Assembly: GCA_905221605.1 (NCBI GenBank)
Contig: CAJNDS010002314.1
Location: 196,178-260,177, forward strand
Origin: Symbiodinium natans
Taxonomy: Eukaryota > Sar > Dinophyceae > Suessiales > Symbiodiniaceae
Direction of reading: 5' to 3'
Length of the DNA: 64,000 nucleotides
Positions 12,201-21,137 of this stretch are shown piece after piece. The translations under genes and the position numbers were made by a program. Below the pieces are notes generated by a model. It was not told the DNA's origin. It ran no database searches and saw nothing but the letters and a program-made list of their open reading frames with translations. Numbering within the stretch: the stretch's first letter is position 1; the number at the start of each line of letters is the position of its first letter.

Positions 12201-14832
12201 GGGTTCATGGACTACGGCATTCGCCGACATCCTAAATCCGAGATGCCTATGCACACCATCAGCATCACTGCTAATGGCCTAGACGAGTGGTCACCCAAAA
12301 CCGCGAACCCTGCAAAACCCAAAACCCAAAACCCTAAACCCTAAACCCTACACCCTAAACTCAAGCCCAGCCCACCTTGCCCTTGTCTCCCATGCACAGG
12401 TGCACAAAATTCATGACCTCGGGCTGAAAGGGTCAAAGTGGTCACAGGGTTTAGGGTTTAGGGTTTAGGGTTTAGGGTTTAGGGTTTAGGGTTTAGGGTT
12501 TAGGGTTTAGGGGGTCGGCAGCCCCCTTTGCCCTCTTCTGGGTTGGCACTACTTGCAAGGGATCTCAGGGGTTCCCCACAACACAACAGCGTGAACCTCA
12601 GCTAGTTCGTGCTCGCAGCCGTGCCTTTTGAGGGCGTACGGTTAGTACGGTTTGGGGTCTCGGGCTTTGGGGCCCAGCGCCTTAAGGGCATTTGATTTTG
12701 GACAGCTTTGTCGGTGTTGAAAGAGGCACCTCGGACCCCAAACCCAAACCAAAGGTTGAGGGTTGAGGCCATTGCTCCAAGCCACTACCCTTGCCCCCTA
12801 AAACCGAACCCCTACTGCCACAAACAAGAAAGCCAAGGCGACAGAAAGCTTCCTGTAGTTTTACCAAATAGGCCTTTGGGACACCCAAATTCCCTACTAT
12901 ACAAGTACCCTAAACTCTAAACCCTTAACCCGGAAAAGCCTTGTTAAACCCTTTCAAAGTACAGCGGATGTACCCCGCAACTTACGGCTCTAAGAAAACG
13001 CGCGCCAAGCCTAACCCTAAACCCTAAACCCTAAACCCTAAACCCCAAACCCTAGACCCTAAACCCGGCTAAACCCTAAACCCTAAACCCGAAACCTAGA
13101 CCCTAAACCCCAAGTCCCGCACAGTCTTGGGCACATCCTTGCCGTAGAGGCCCATGGTGATGCGCTTCGGCTCCTCAGACGTCTGTCGCTGATGTAGGAA
13201 GGGTTTGGGGGTTTAGGGTTTAGGGTTTAGGGTTTAGGGTTTAGGGTTTAGGGTTTAGGGTTTAGGGCTACTGGGCTTACAGGGCTGATATGGTTTAGGG
13301 TTTCGGGTTTAGGGTTTAGGGCTCAGGGTTCCAGGGCTTAATGTCAGGTAAGGCTGGCTAGGAGTGTCGTGTTTAGGAGTGTGGGAGGAGGGGAGGGCGT
13401 CCCTTAAAACATGAAAAAGTATCTACATTGGACCCACACAACACAGCGACAACATCCGGGAGGTAACTAGCTCGTTTTCTTTCTATTCATCACCGGCCGG
13501 GCCATTCGTACTGTCATTTTTTTGGGCCCGACAACAAAAGCACACCGTGGGAACAGAATGAAGTCCCGGGGGGGGGGGGAAACATTGTCCTTGTCAAGAG
13601 TCCCTGGCTGTCCGGACGATTATATACTTCCGGACCACACACGTGCATTTCCTACAATAGGGCTACCCCTGCTATGCCCCCAACAACTGCAGAAAAAAAA
13701 AAGGAACCGTGATAATGGGCAAACCTCCAAATGGCTGCAACCGAACCTGCACCGCTCCCTATGCTGAGAGGCTTGCTTACCTTGGCTTCTGGTGTACCCT
13801 AAACCCCAAACCCCAAACCCCAAACCCTAAACCTAAACCCTAAACCCTAAACCCTAAACCCTAAACCCTAAACCCTAAACCCTAAACCCTAAACCCTAAA
13901 CCCTAAACCCTAAACCCTAAACCCTAAACCCTAAACCCTAAACCCTAAACCTTACAAGGCCTCGACAGCCATGTCTGTGGCTGGGTGCCCTGCAGCATCG
14001 CCGATCTTGACGTCAAAAAACACCTGCAAGCCGCTGTGTACGTCCGTTTAGGGTTTAGGGTTTAGGGTTTAGGATTTAGGGTTCAGGGTTTGGGGTTTAG
14101 GGTATCCACCTTGAAGATGTTTTGGGGCTTGGGGCTGAGGGTTTAGGGTTTTGGTTCCGGCGCTATGATGAGGATAGTCAGGGTCTAGCGTTTAGGGCTG
14201 CGTGTAGGGGGGCAGCCAGGGTCTATAGGGTACTGCTTTTGGACATTGAAAAAAATGATGCCCAGCCATCTGAACACACGTTGGCTACCCATGAGTCTAA
14301 AGTTTGGCCTAAGCTTCGCGCTGCGAATAGAAACTTGCAGCGTCTTCTGCTTCTTGGAGCGCATGCCTGGACCCATCAAAGTATCCATACTAATCGATAC
14401 AGAACCTGCACTAGTTTAGTGTCACAGTGGTTTGCAGGGGGGCTTAGATGCCTTCTGGTTTAACAGGACTTCTCGGGTTCAGGGCCAAGTTCAGGGCTTA
14501 TATTTTACAGGATGTAGAGTTTACGTGCTGGAACTTGTTAGGGAATGAGTGAATGAGGTAACCTATAAACTCCCTGAACAGGGCATATGCGTATATACAG
14601 GGGGATATCGGATATCAACTTCAAAATTTCGCTCATTCCCTACTAAGAACCAGTCAGAGCAACCCAGCCCTGAACCCTGAACCCTGAGCCCTGAACCCTG
14701 AACCCTAAACCCTACAGTAGACCCTAAACTAACTCCATGAGTTCTTGAGCTCACTGACTCTGTCCGCATGCCTTGTGGGTGACCTCTGGCTCATCCTGCG
14801 CGACCACGCTGGCCACCTTGCTCAAGGCTGCC

Positions 14833-14864
<32 letters not shown>

Positions 14865-15459
14865 GCCTTCTACTTTAGGGTTCAGGGTTTAGGGTTTAGG
14901 GTTTGGGGTTTAGGGTTTAGGGTTTCCCCAAGCCCTGAACCCCGAACCCCTGACCCCCTGACCCCCAAGTTTTCGGCTCGGTCAGATCTCTGGCCTAAAT
15001 TCTTGGGCTTGGGGGGGCTGGCCCAGGGTTGCCTGGATAGAAGGGTGGGCGTTCCTTCAGCAGCTGGACACCCAACAACTGGCATAGGTTTAGGGTTCAG
15101 GGTTTAGGGTTCAGGGTTCAGGGCTAGGGTTTAGGGTTTAGGGTTTAGGGTTTAGGGTTTAGGGTTTAGGGTTTAGGGTTTAGAGTTTAGGGTTTAGGGT
15201 TTAGGGTTTAGGGTTTAGGGTTTAGGGTTTAGGGTTTAGGGTTTAGGGTTTAGGGTTTAGGGTTTAGGTTTTAGGGTTTAGGGTTAATTTAGGGTTTAGG
15301 TTTTAGGGTTTAGGGTTTAGGGTTTAGGGTTTAGGGTGTAGGGTTTAGGGTTTAGGGTTTAGGGTTTAGGGTTTAAAAGGGCTTAGGCTTATAGGGCTTA
15401 TAAGCCAAGCGGGTCACGGACAGCAGGAATGCGGCGACGCTTGCGCGGATGAAGGCCAT
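3167..15459 (-). CDS. Secretory cyclophilin B-like peptidyl-prolyl isomerase (12 exons, 3' end not found)
   Basis: Twelve minus-strand exons join in one frame to about 204 residues. Exon 1 encodes a signal-peptide-like start ([18 protein letters not shown]), so entry to the secretory pathway is inferred. The fold follows in family order: [24 protein letters not shown], the catalytic FHR and [39 protein letters not shown], and [11 protein letters not shown]. All catalytic residues of the family visible in these motifs are present: the Arg of FHR, Phe-Met-x-Gln, Gln-Phe-Phe and Trp-Leu-Asp-Gly-x-His. IGDE is typical of the ER cyclophilin B branch. Enzymes of this family catalyse cis-trans isomerisation of proline peptide bonds. 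Introns run from about 0.6 to 1.7 kb and consist largely of telomere-type repeats. The final residues (typically ADCG...) were not located, so the model is 3' partial. Confidence 0.93.
3245..3395 (+). repeat. TTTAGGG block ending intron 11 of cyclophilin
   Basis: About 20 units. On the coding strand it reads CCCTAAA and ends roughly 25 nt before the acceptor of exon 12. It is the opposite arm to the tract at the start of the same intron. Confidence 0.92.
3727..3832. mobile_element. MITE/introner-like hairpin, GGGATGTTCCCC family
   Basis: Ends GGGATGTTTCCCC and GGGGGAACATCC are inverted. Inner ACTAACAGTCCTT pairs with AAGGACTG, separated by a G-run. The same family recurs at 21038, 31428, 34133, 41211 and 41681. 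Confidence 0.8.
4353..4442 (-). CDS. Cyclophilin exon 11 ([11 protein letters not shown])
   Basis: 30 codons beginning [20 protein letters not shown] and ending QQALKLK. Acceptor GTCAG|G, donor AAG|GTTAAGG inside a TTAAGGG-variant tract. LKLK is two residues longer than the common join, so the donor could lie a few bases away. Confidence 0.95.
4539..4866. repeat. 35-bp direct repeat flanking a hairpin plus telomere block
   Basis: CTTAAGACCTAGGCAACTGC and its surroundings occur at 4539-4573 and again at 4833-4866, with one base difference. Between them lie a hairpin element (about 4574-4684, GCCCAGTAACC paired with the ACTGGGCTACC end) and a long pure CCCTAAA block (4684-4832). Confidence 0.85.
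4965..5130. mobile_element. MITE with CTTAAGAACCC ends and poly-C/poly-A arms
   Basis: The left end, CTACCAATTGCTTAAGAACCC then C-run and A-run, is the inverse of the right end, T-run, G-run, CTCTTCAGCAAGTAGTAGG. Related ends are seen at 21870-21920, 53870 and 54206-54311. Confidence 0.75.
5212..5307 (+). repeat. Pure TTTAGGG block
   Basis: About 13 near-perfect tandem units within cyclophilin intron 10. Confidence 0.95.
5402..5512. mobile_element. MITE with GCTGAGTTCAGAAG / AAGTGTACTCACTCAGC ends
   Basis: Inverted ends enclose paired AGTGCACACTTT and AAAGTGCAAAGTG. A close relative lies at 47161-47260, where one end abuts a coding exon. Confidence 0.7.
5805..5893 (+). other. Open island inside cyclophilin intron 10, coding status unclear
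   Basis: A plus-strand frame reads [20 protein letters not shown] and onward for about 30 codons. It lies between cyclophilin exons 10 and 11, so it is not part of that gene. No family recognised; a chance frame is likely. Confidence 0.2.
6172..6239 (-). CDS. Cyclophilin exon 10 (QFF active-site strand)
   Basis: Completes Gly, then [20 protein letters not shown] and AP. Acceptor CAAG|G. The donor is exactly the start of a telomere-type tract (CCC|GTTTAGGG). Confidence 0.97.
7568..7608 (-). CDS. Cyclophilin exon 9
   Basis: Completes the Lys codon, then [13 protein letters not shown] plus one base. Acceptor CCAG|G, donor CCCG|GTCTTT. An almost verbatim family motif. Confidence 0.96.
8719..8774 (-). 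CDS. Cyclophilin exon 8
   Basis: [18 protein letters not shown] plus two bases of a Lys codon. Acceptor TGAG|G, donor AA|GTCTCC. Confidence 0.96.
9936..9977 (-). CDS. Cyclophilin exon 7 (catalytic FHR and FMIQ)
   Basis: 14 codons, [14 protein letters not shown], holding the catalytic Arg and the FMIQ active-site strand. Acceptor CGAG|G, donor GC (CAG|GCAGGT). The GC donor restores the canonical MIQGGDFT join. Confidence 0.96.
10401..10515. mobile_element. MITE with near-perfect TACCTTGGGGACGAAATGA terminal inverted repeats
   Basis: 115 bp beginning TACCTTGGGGACGAAATGA and ending with the exact complement. The inner arms also pair (ATATACC with GGTATAT). It lies inside cyclophilin intron 6. 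Confidence 0.88.
11077..11106 (-). CDS. Cyclophilin exon 6 (30 nt)
   Basis: Ten codons, [10 protein letters not shown], equivalent to the SGKPLHYK loop. Acceptor CCAG|A, donor AAG|GTGCAC. Identified from the frame that joins its neighbours. Confidence 0.88.
12376..12417 (-). CDS. Cyclophilin exon 5
   Basis: 14 codons, [14 protein letters not shown], the helix equivalent to VENFxALCTGEKG. Acceptor CGAG|G, donor AAG|GTGGGC. Confidence 0.93.
13123..13173 (-). CDS. Cyclophilin exon 4
   Basis: 17 codons, [17 protein letters not shown], matching the family pattern of a GRI-type strand followed by VPKT. Acceptor TGAG|G, donor GT (ACT|GTGCGG). Confidence 0.93.
13803..13952 (+). repeat. Long CCCTAAA block starting cyclophilin intron 3
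   Basis: About 20 units on the downstream side of exon 3; TTTAGGG on the coding strand. Confidence 0.95.
13997..14023 (-). CDS. Cyclophilin exon 3 (27 nt)
   Basis: Nine codons, VFFDVKIGD, the first beta strand of the fold. Acceptor TGCAG|G, donor GC (GAT|GCTGCA). One of the shortest exons in the gene. Confidence 0.9.
14532..14665. mobile_element. MITE, GTAGGGAATGAG family (degenerate copy)
   Basis: Ends TTAGGGAATGAG and CTCATTCCCTACTAAGAACC are inverted. Better copies lie at 36522-36619 and 50192-50289. Confidence 0.65.
14772..14816 (-). CDS. Cyclophilin exon 2
   Basis: 15 codons, [15 protein letters not shown], phase 0 to 0. Acceptor CAAG|G, donor GC (AAG|GCATGC). This is the linker between signal peptide and fold, like the PKVT-K stretch of cyclophilin B. 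Confidence 0.85.
15118..15374 (+). repeat. Longest TTTAGGG block in cyclophilin intron 1
   Basis: More than 30 near-perfect units, interrupted by single-base variants and one short TTAATTTAGGG slip. Only 589 nt separate exons 1 and 2. Confidence 0.95.
15406..15459 (-). CDS. Cyclophilin exon 1 (start codon, signal peptide)
   Basis: 18 codons from [21 protein letters not shown]: a short n-region and a hydrophobic core. The donor is GC (CGCTTG|GCTTAT). Three bases upstream of the ATG is an AG|G acceptor after a pyrimidine-rich stretch. Confidence 0.85.
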
Positions 15460-15462
15460 GGC

Positions 15463-15490
15463 CTTAGTGGGCAGGGGTGGGTGGCAGTGC
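15463..15490 (-). promoter_or_regulatory. Candidate spliced-leader or 5'-UTR acceptor of the cyclophilin gene
   Basis: On the minus strand a C-rich pyrimidine stretch leads to CTAAG|GCC directly before the start codon. Dinoflagellate mRNAs receive a spliced leader by trans-splicing at such AG sites. A normal 5'-UTR intron acceptor is equally possible. Confidence 0.4.
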
Positions 15491-16012
15491 TTGCGGCATG
15501 CGGCAGCATGTGCATGGGGTTTAGGGTTTAGGGTTTAGGGTTTGGGGTTTGGGGTTTAGGGTAAGTCGCCATTTTACACAAAGAGCTTAACACCTCAAGC
15601 AAATACTGGTAGACACATACATATACGCGGGCCCCCTAGTTGGAAGTAGAGTTGTAAGGACCCTAGATTAAATTGGGTCCTTATCAGGATCCGAACTTAG
15701 GCTATCAGGCCCTTAACTATAGTTGGTATGGTAAGGGGGGCACCTCCTTGTATACATGCACATGAACGTACCATTGTACGGGCCAGGAATTGCATACATG
15801 GGCCTTTGCACTCAGCGAACGGCGCGTGCGCTGGACGCGTTGCGTCACATAATGTGCACCTTGAATAGGATCAAGCTCGCATCCCTAAACCCTAATCCCC
15901 AAACCCTATATTCCCTAAACCCTGCATTAATCCTATACCCTAAACCCTGCACCCCAATCCATAATCCCAAAACCCTCTACCAAGATCTCCCAATTTGGGG
16001 CAGGTTTGGGGC

Positions 16013-16105
16013 CTAAACCCTAAACCCTAAACCCTAAACCCTAAACCCTAAACCCTAAACCCTAAACCCTAAACCCTAAACCCTAGACCCTAGACCCTAA
16101 ACCCT
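16013..16105 (+). repeat. CCCTAAA block
   Basis: About 13 units left of the next exon-like island. Confidence 0.95.
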
Positions 16106-16109
16106 AAAC

Positions 16110-16181
16110 CGCAGGTCGTTGAAACACTCTCCGTGAAGGCCAGAGGGCTGCAGGCACTTGTTGCCTTCGGTCAGGACAGGG
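16110..16181 (-). CDS. Isolated exon candidate (NKCLQPSGLHGECFNDL)
   Basis: Minus frame PVLTEGNKCLQPSGLHGECF, ending at a GTTTAGGG donor, with Cys residues. The plus frame of the same island is also open with plausible splice sites (GCAG|GTCGTT), so strand rests only on the general orientation. Confidence 0.45.
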
Positions 16182-16732
16182 CTCAGCCGAAAAGCTCCCA
16201 AGACGGTGGGTTTAGGGTTTGGGGTTTGGGGTTTAGGGTTTAGGGTGATGGCGTTCCGGGTTTAGGGCTTGGGGGTTTGGGGTTTGAGGTGTAGGGCTTG
16301 GGGTTTATAGGGTTTTGGGGGATTTAGGGCTGGGGGCTTAGGGTTTGGGGTTTAGGAATCCGGGTTTGGGGTTTAGGGCTTAGGGTTTCGGGTTTGCGGC
16401 TTCCGGGCTAGACTTCCTTAGACTTGCAGGGCTGTGGCCGGATTTAGGGTTTAGGGCTTTAGGTGTCTAGGCCCTTCATGACCCCTCCCTCAAAACCCTG
16501 AACCCTCAAAACCTGACTCCTATACCCTGACAGCCTTAAAACCGTAGATAAAGACGAAACTCGATGAGCCCTAAACTTACCCTCCCCCCTTACAGTACAA
16601 CCTGGTCACTATGGTGGTGGGCGACAAGGTGCATGTGAGGCCTGCGACAAAGTGGCACACTAAGTTTGTAGGCTTGAGGGTGTGTAAGCTTCGAGGGCGT
16701 ATAGGTCTCGGAATGTAGGGGTTTCGGGTTTA

Positions 16733-16933
16733 GGCTTGTTTCGGGGGCTCAAACACGTCAAGCCTACTGATCTCAGTATCTTTTGCGATCGCGGGATATA
16801 CTCTGCAGCCGCGGTTTCTAATTCTTGAAAGGGAGCTGCAGCTGAAGTCTGGCACAGAGAGTAGAATTTTTGGGGCGTGCCCCTCTCGCATGAAGACAGT
16901 GATGGGACCATCCAAGTCTGGTCCGATGATCAA
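16733..16933 (-). CDS. Open frame beside a hairpin insertion
   Basis: About 67 codons including DLDGPITVFMREGHAPKILL, ending PPKQA before a stop. Family not recognised. A hairpin element with a target-site duplication lies immediately upstream. Confidence 0.4.
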
Positions 16934-16935
16934 AT

Positions 16936-17062
16936 GGTGAAAGCTATATGGGTACTTCCCAAATAGGGTACCCCTTTTTATACCCCGAAAATGCCTAGAA
17001 TCCCCTTAATCCCAAGCGGATACCCACCTTTCTTTGGAAACCCCCATATGGTGAAAGCTACA
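16936..17062. mobile_element. Hairpin element flanked by target-site duplication
   Basis: A hairpin with ends TATGGGTACTTCCC and GGAAACCCCCATA is flanked by the duplicated sequence ATGGTGAAAGCTA on both sides. A related hairpin lies at about 27095-27210. Confidence 0.8.
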
Positions 17063-17098
17063 CGACTCGGTATCTTCAGATGATTCCAATCATGGCAC

Positions 17099-17180
17099 CT
17101 TCCTGACAAATGCAGGAGCCACCCTGTGCAGAATCCGAAGATACAGCTCCCACGAATTCGATGCAAAGTCAAGATGCGCC
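17099..17180 (-). CDS. Exon candidate (LDFASNSWELYLRILHRV)
   Basis: Minus frame AHLDFASNSWELYLRILHRV continuing APAFVRK to donor AAG|GTGCCA. Amphipathic; family not recognised. Confidence 0.45.
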
Positions 17181-17612
17181 ATTCAAGGGGTGAGAGAGGG
17201 TTTAGGGTTTAGGGTTTAGGGTTTGAGACAAGCGCTGTGCATTGCAGCTGGCGTCCAACTACCACTGCAACAGTCGCTAATCGCAGGGTGAAAAATCTCG
17301 GAGCCCATATTCCACGCGAAGTGGGGTTTGTATTTCTTGTACCCCCCCCCCCACAAAAAAAAACACGCAATATACACTCACCAATCTTAAAAGGAACCTT
17401 ATATACACTCACCAAGAACAGTAGTATAAACCCTACGTCACGTGCTGTCACAGCTGCTCTTGTCACGCTTTGGTGCAGGTCGCTGCATCTGCAGATCGAG
17501 TAGCGCCGCCGCGGCCCACGGCCGAGTTGCTGACGCGGGGACCCGAACAGCAGCGCACGCCAGGAGGAAGGAGCTTTGGGGTTTAGGGTTTAGGGTTTAG
17601 GGTTTAGGGTGC

Positions 17613-17740
17613 CTCCCCAGGAAGAAGTAGAAGGACGTCTGTGTCGGCCAGGCGAAATTTGTCCTGTGCGACGTCGCTGGCTCGTTGACCCGCAACAAAT
17701 AGGCATTTCAGCAGCAGTTCGCTTGAACTCTCGGTACCAT
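17613..17740 (-). CDS. Exon candidate (ELLLKCLFVAGQRASDVAQD)
   Basis: About 42 codons, ELLLKCLFVAGQRASDVAQD then KFRLADTDVLLLLPGE. Acceptor GTAG|AT. Leu/Ala/Asp-rich composition favours this strand over the Arg/Cys-rich plus frame that overlaps it. Confidence 0.55.
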
Positions 17741-18039
17741 CTACGCCATCCCGGCTGCAGGGGATGTGACTATGAACTCAACCGCGCGCAAGTTCCTCAA
17801 ACGCAGCTGGGCAAAAGGGGCCAACACAAGCATCGACGTCATCCGGCCAGGCCGTGGTCCTGCAGGACTTATGGCCACAGGGTTGTGAAGGCCTTGGGGA
17901 CCGCCTCCATTCAGGATCTCAAGGATGTGCTTCCTGTCTGCAGCCGCCATGCGGGGTTTAAGCTCCGAGGCCGCAAGAGTTGCAACATCTGCAACGCACG
18001 GTTCACATTCAGGCGCGGATGCCTCCAGGCGAGGTGTTT
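17741..18039 (-). CDS. Long open coding segment (about 98 codons)
   Basis: Starts after acceptor AACAG, with CVADVATLAASELKPRMAAA and DRKHILEILNGGG inside, and ends at a stop at 17741. With the next segment it is one of the longest stretches free of telomere repeats. A 180-codon plus frame (17609-18151) covers the same DNA but has Arg/Cys/His-rich antisense-like composition. Product unknown; a small intron or frameshift may join it to 17613-17740. Confidence 0.5.
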
Positions 18040-18280
18040 CTGTTGGGCAAGATCACAGCGAGCCCGTGGAACACCAAGCGGCTGCCAAACAAAGACTGGC
18101 CGAGGACGAGGAGGAGCAAGGATGAAGATCCTGAAGGGATACTACGACTAGGAGGGAACCCTTACATACCCATATGGACTACATACAGCCTAAACCCTAC
18201 AAACGCCCCGAACCTGAACTCTAAACCCAAGTTTGGGAAAGGTTACTACTTACTACTCCATGAAACCCTAGAAGATCAGC

Positions 18281-18319
18281 CCCAAGCAACAGTTTGCATC
18301 AGGTCAGCTGACCTCTCCC
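18281..18319 (-). CDS. Small exon candidate (ERSADLMQTVAW)
   Basis: Acceptor CTAG|GG, donor GC (TGGG|GCTGAT), 12 full codons. Unassigned. Confidence 0.4.
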
Positions 18320-18794
18320 CTAGCCATAACCAACGACTCGAGGGTTTCGGGTTTGGTAGCTGATGGTCTCAGAGGTCGCTTTTGGATCTTGGGTCCAGGG
18401 TCCTGAACCCTAAATCTGAACCCTAAACCCACCCTAAAACCCTAAACCCTAAACCCCTAAACCCTACACCATGATGTCATCCTACTCATGAGCTCCGAAG
18501 AAGGTCCTCTTCGGCGGCTTACATTGCTTGTGTCGTAAACGTTTGACAGCAAATAAGAAACATGTGTCTGTGTGTAACCGCACATGTACGTGTGTACACT
18601 GATAATGCGCTTGTGTTTATGTATCTGCTTACAAATCACAGATTCAGATAGTTGTTTACATACATACATACATTCATTCATTCATTCAATCATTGATATA
18701 AAACTACATTCAATGAGAAAAACTTGTAGCCAAAACATAAAAAGGCAGACCCCTAACCCTCCCCCCCCGCCCCGTTTTAACAACGCTGCCGCCT
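18320..18794. other. Non-coding stretch with CATA/CATT microsatellite
   Basis: Telomere variants near 18400-18470, a TACA/TTCA microsatellite at 18655-18692 and a C-run near 18758. No supported exon. Confidence 0.6.
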
Positions 18795-18914
18795 TCAGGT
18801 GACGAGCATGAGGAGGATCGGCCAGGCGGTGGTGTGGCCAAGTGCATCGGAGGCGAGCTGAACCGTAGAGAGGGGCTCCAGCACATTGTCGCCCGGCTCT
18901 GGCACAATCTGCTC
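18795..18914 (-). CDS. Probable C-terminal exon (EQIVPEPGDNVLEPL...MLVT stop)
   Basis: 39 codons, EQIVPEPGDNVLEPLSTVQL through a hydrophobic AWPILLMLVT end, then TGA. Acceptor GTCAG|G. It may be the end of the gene lying to the right; an internal GT donor before the stop cannot be excluded. Confidence 0.62.
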   Translation of the reverse strand, partial: EQIVPEPGDNVLEPLSTVQLASDALGHTTAWPILLMLVT

Positions 18915-19288
18915 CTGACTTAGGGCTTGGGATTTAGGGTTTAGGGTCTAGGGTCTAGGGTTTAGGGTTTAGGGTTTAGGGGTCCTTAAGGGAGGGGGGT
19001 CTCATGGGGGGGTAGGTACCTAGGGAACCTTGCGGAAGCTTCGGGAGCCTCAGGAGCATTAGGGAGTATTAGGGAAGCTTGGCTTACATACCGCCCCTTG
19101 AAGCCCCCCCTCCCTTCAGAACCCTAGAACAAAGCGACAAGCTCTCAAACCCTAAGGATTTTGGGGGTTTTGGGGAATTGCACACACGCCTGGTGCTAGG
19201 ACCAGAGCCCGAAAAAATTCCCGGAGGCCCTAAAAGTCAAAAAACCCAAGATTACGTCAACCGCTTCCCTAAACCCTAAACCCTAAAC

Positions 19289-19320
19289 TTCCTGGAGGCC
19301 GGGAGTTCGCAGCTGAACCC
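19289..19320 (-). CDS. Weak exon candidate
   Basis: Acceptor GCAG|G; about 10 codons (VQLRTPGLQE in one phase) ending at GAA|GTTTAGGG. The acceptor-side flank has the unusual repeat orientation. Confidence 0.3.
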
Positions 19321-19676
19321 TGCGGCCATTGGCACGAGACAACGGCGGGGACCCGAATCCTAAACCCTAAATCCTAAACCCTACATCCTAAACCCTGAAA
19401 TCCTAAACCCTGAAATCCTAAACCCTAAACCACCTAAAGTCCTAAACCCTAAACCACCAGCCCTGGACGAAGGGCTTGAGGACTACAAACCCCAAAACCC
19501 ATCAAACCCTGTGTGCTTTTGGGGTTTAGGATTTAGGGTTTGGGGTTTAGGGGTTCAGGGGTTCAGGGGTTTAGGGTTTAAAGGGTGTAGGGTTGAGGGT
19601 AGCTAGAAAAACCCTAGATTTTAATACCCTAAACACGAAACCCGAAACCCTAAACTCTAAACCCTAAACCCTAAGC

Positions 19677-19772
19677 CCCAAGAAATCCCAAGGATCCTCC
19701 GGAATGGGCGCTCGCTCGAGGGCTCTCAGGCCGGGTATGTTGGAGGCATAGCCTCCCACGCTGGCAGCATAC
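19677..19772 (-). CDS. Exon (YAASVGGYASNIPGLRALER)
   Basis: 31 codons, YAASVGGYASNIPGLRALER then APIPEDPWDFL. Acceptor GAAG|G, donor GC before CTTAGGG. Good composition, no family match. Confidence 0.68.
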
Positions 19773-19911
19773 CTTCTGGCTTTGTCCTAAACCCTAAATC
19801 CTAAACCCTAAACCCTGAATCCTAAACCCTAAACCCTAAACCCTAAATCCTAAACCCTAAATCCTAAACCCTAAACCCTAAACCCTAAATCCTAAACCCT
19901 AAGCCCTATAC

Positions 19912-19987
19912 CCTTCTGGGGCTTTGGGGTGGAGCCTCCGGATTTGTTTATGGAATCGATGGCTATTCTCGTTGTTGCTGCTGAGAT
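19912..19987 (-). CDS. Exon (ISAATTRIAIDSINKSGGST)
   Basis: 25 codons, ISAATTRIAIDSINKSGGST then PKPQK. Acceptor AAAG|A, donor GTATAGGG, a variant of the repeat. Confidence 0.6.
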
Positions 19988-20592
19988 CTTTGAAGGACCT
20001 TGGGCTTTGGATTTAGGGTTTAGGGTTTAGGGTCTAGGGTTTAGGGTTAGGGTTCCGGCTCTGGATTCGAAGGAACGTCGGGTCCCGGATAGAAACCATT
20101 ATGTGAGACCCTTAAACCCTCATCCCTCAACCCCAGAAACCTGTAGGACCTCAACCTATAATATACATCCTCAACCCTAAACCCTAAACCCTAACCCCCA
20201 AAACCCGAAGGCCCCAAACCCAATTAACCCGATAAATTCTGTGAATCCTGTAAACCCTATACGATTCTGAGCCGTGCACACCGTATGAAACCTAAACCCC
20301 TTAACCCTAACAACCCTAAACAACCCTAAACAACCCTAAACCCTAAACAACCCTAAACAACCCTAAACAACCCTAAACCCTGAGCCCTAAAAACCTAGTC
20401 CCAAAACCCTAAATCCTAAACCCTAAAGACTAAACCCTAAAACCTAAACAACCCTAAACGCTAAACCCTAAACCCCAAACCCCAAACCCCAAACCCTGAA
20501 CCCCAAACCCCAAACCCCAAACCCTAAACCCCAAACCCCAAACCCCAAACCCTAAACCCCAACCCCCAAACCCCAAACCCTAAACCCTAAAC

Positions 20593-20675
20593 CCAGAACC
20601 CCGAGGCCGCCCCAGGGGCAGAGGCGCGTCGCCCGGCCCCGGGCTCAAGGCCAGCAGCAGCAGATCCACAAGCAC
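20593..20675 (-). CDS. Exon (VLVDLLLLALSPGPGDAPLP)
   Basis: 27 codons with a hydrophobic start VLVDLLLLALSPGPGDAPLP. Acceptor AAAG|G, donor TGG|GTTTAGGG. Confidence 0.62.
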
Positions 20676-20960
20676 CTTTAGGGTTTAGGGTTTAGGGTTT
20701 GGGGTTTAGGGTTTAAGGTTTAGGGTTTTTGGTTTGGCGTTTAGGGTTTAGGGTTTAGGGTTTGGGGTTTAGGGTTTAGGGTTTAAGGTTTAGGGTTTTA
20801 GGGTTTGGGGTTTACGGTTTGGGGTTTAGGGTTTAGGGTTTGGGGCTTTAGGCTTGGGGTTTAGGGTTTGGGGTTTAGGGTTTGAGGTTTGGGGTTTAGG
20901 GTTTGGGGTTTAGGGTTTGGGGTTGCGGGTTTGGTTTAGGGTTTAGGGTTTAGGGTTTAG
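20676..20960 (+). repeat. TTTAGGG/TTTGGGG mixed block
   Basis: Nearly 300 bp of heptamers in which TTTGGGG is as common as TTTAGGG. No coding content. Confidence 0.9.
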
Positions 20961-21037
20961 GGATACGAGCAGCACTAGCACCTTCTCAATTCTTTGGGGT
21001 TTGGGGCTTGGGGTTTAGGGTTTTTAGGGTTTAGGGT

Positions 21038-21137
21038 TGGGATGTTCCCCCTGAAACTAACAGTCCTAAATAGGCATTCTAGTACGTCCTCTCATAATCC
21101 CCATGAAGGACTGGTTGTCTAAGAGGGAACATCCCAA
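21038..21137. mobile_element. MITE, GGGATGTTCCCC family
   Basis: TGGGATGTTCCCC...GGGAACATCCCA terminal inverted repeats, with inner AACAGTCCT paired with AGGACTG. Confidence 0.85.

Noticed and set aside
17609-18151. 180-codon plus-strand frame
   Set aside because: Longest frame in the window, but Arg/Cys/His-rich and antisense to better minus-strand readings; no splice logic.
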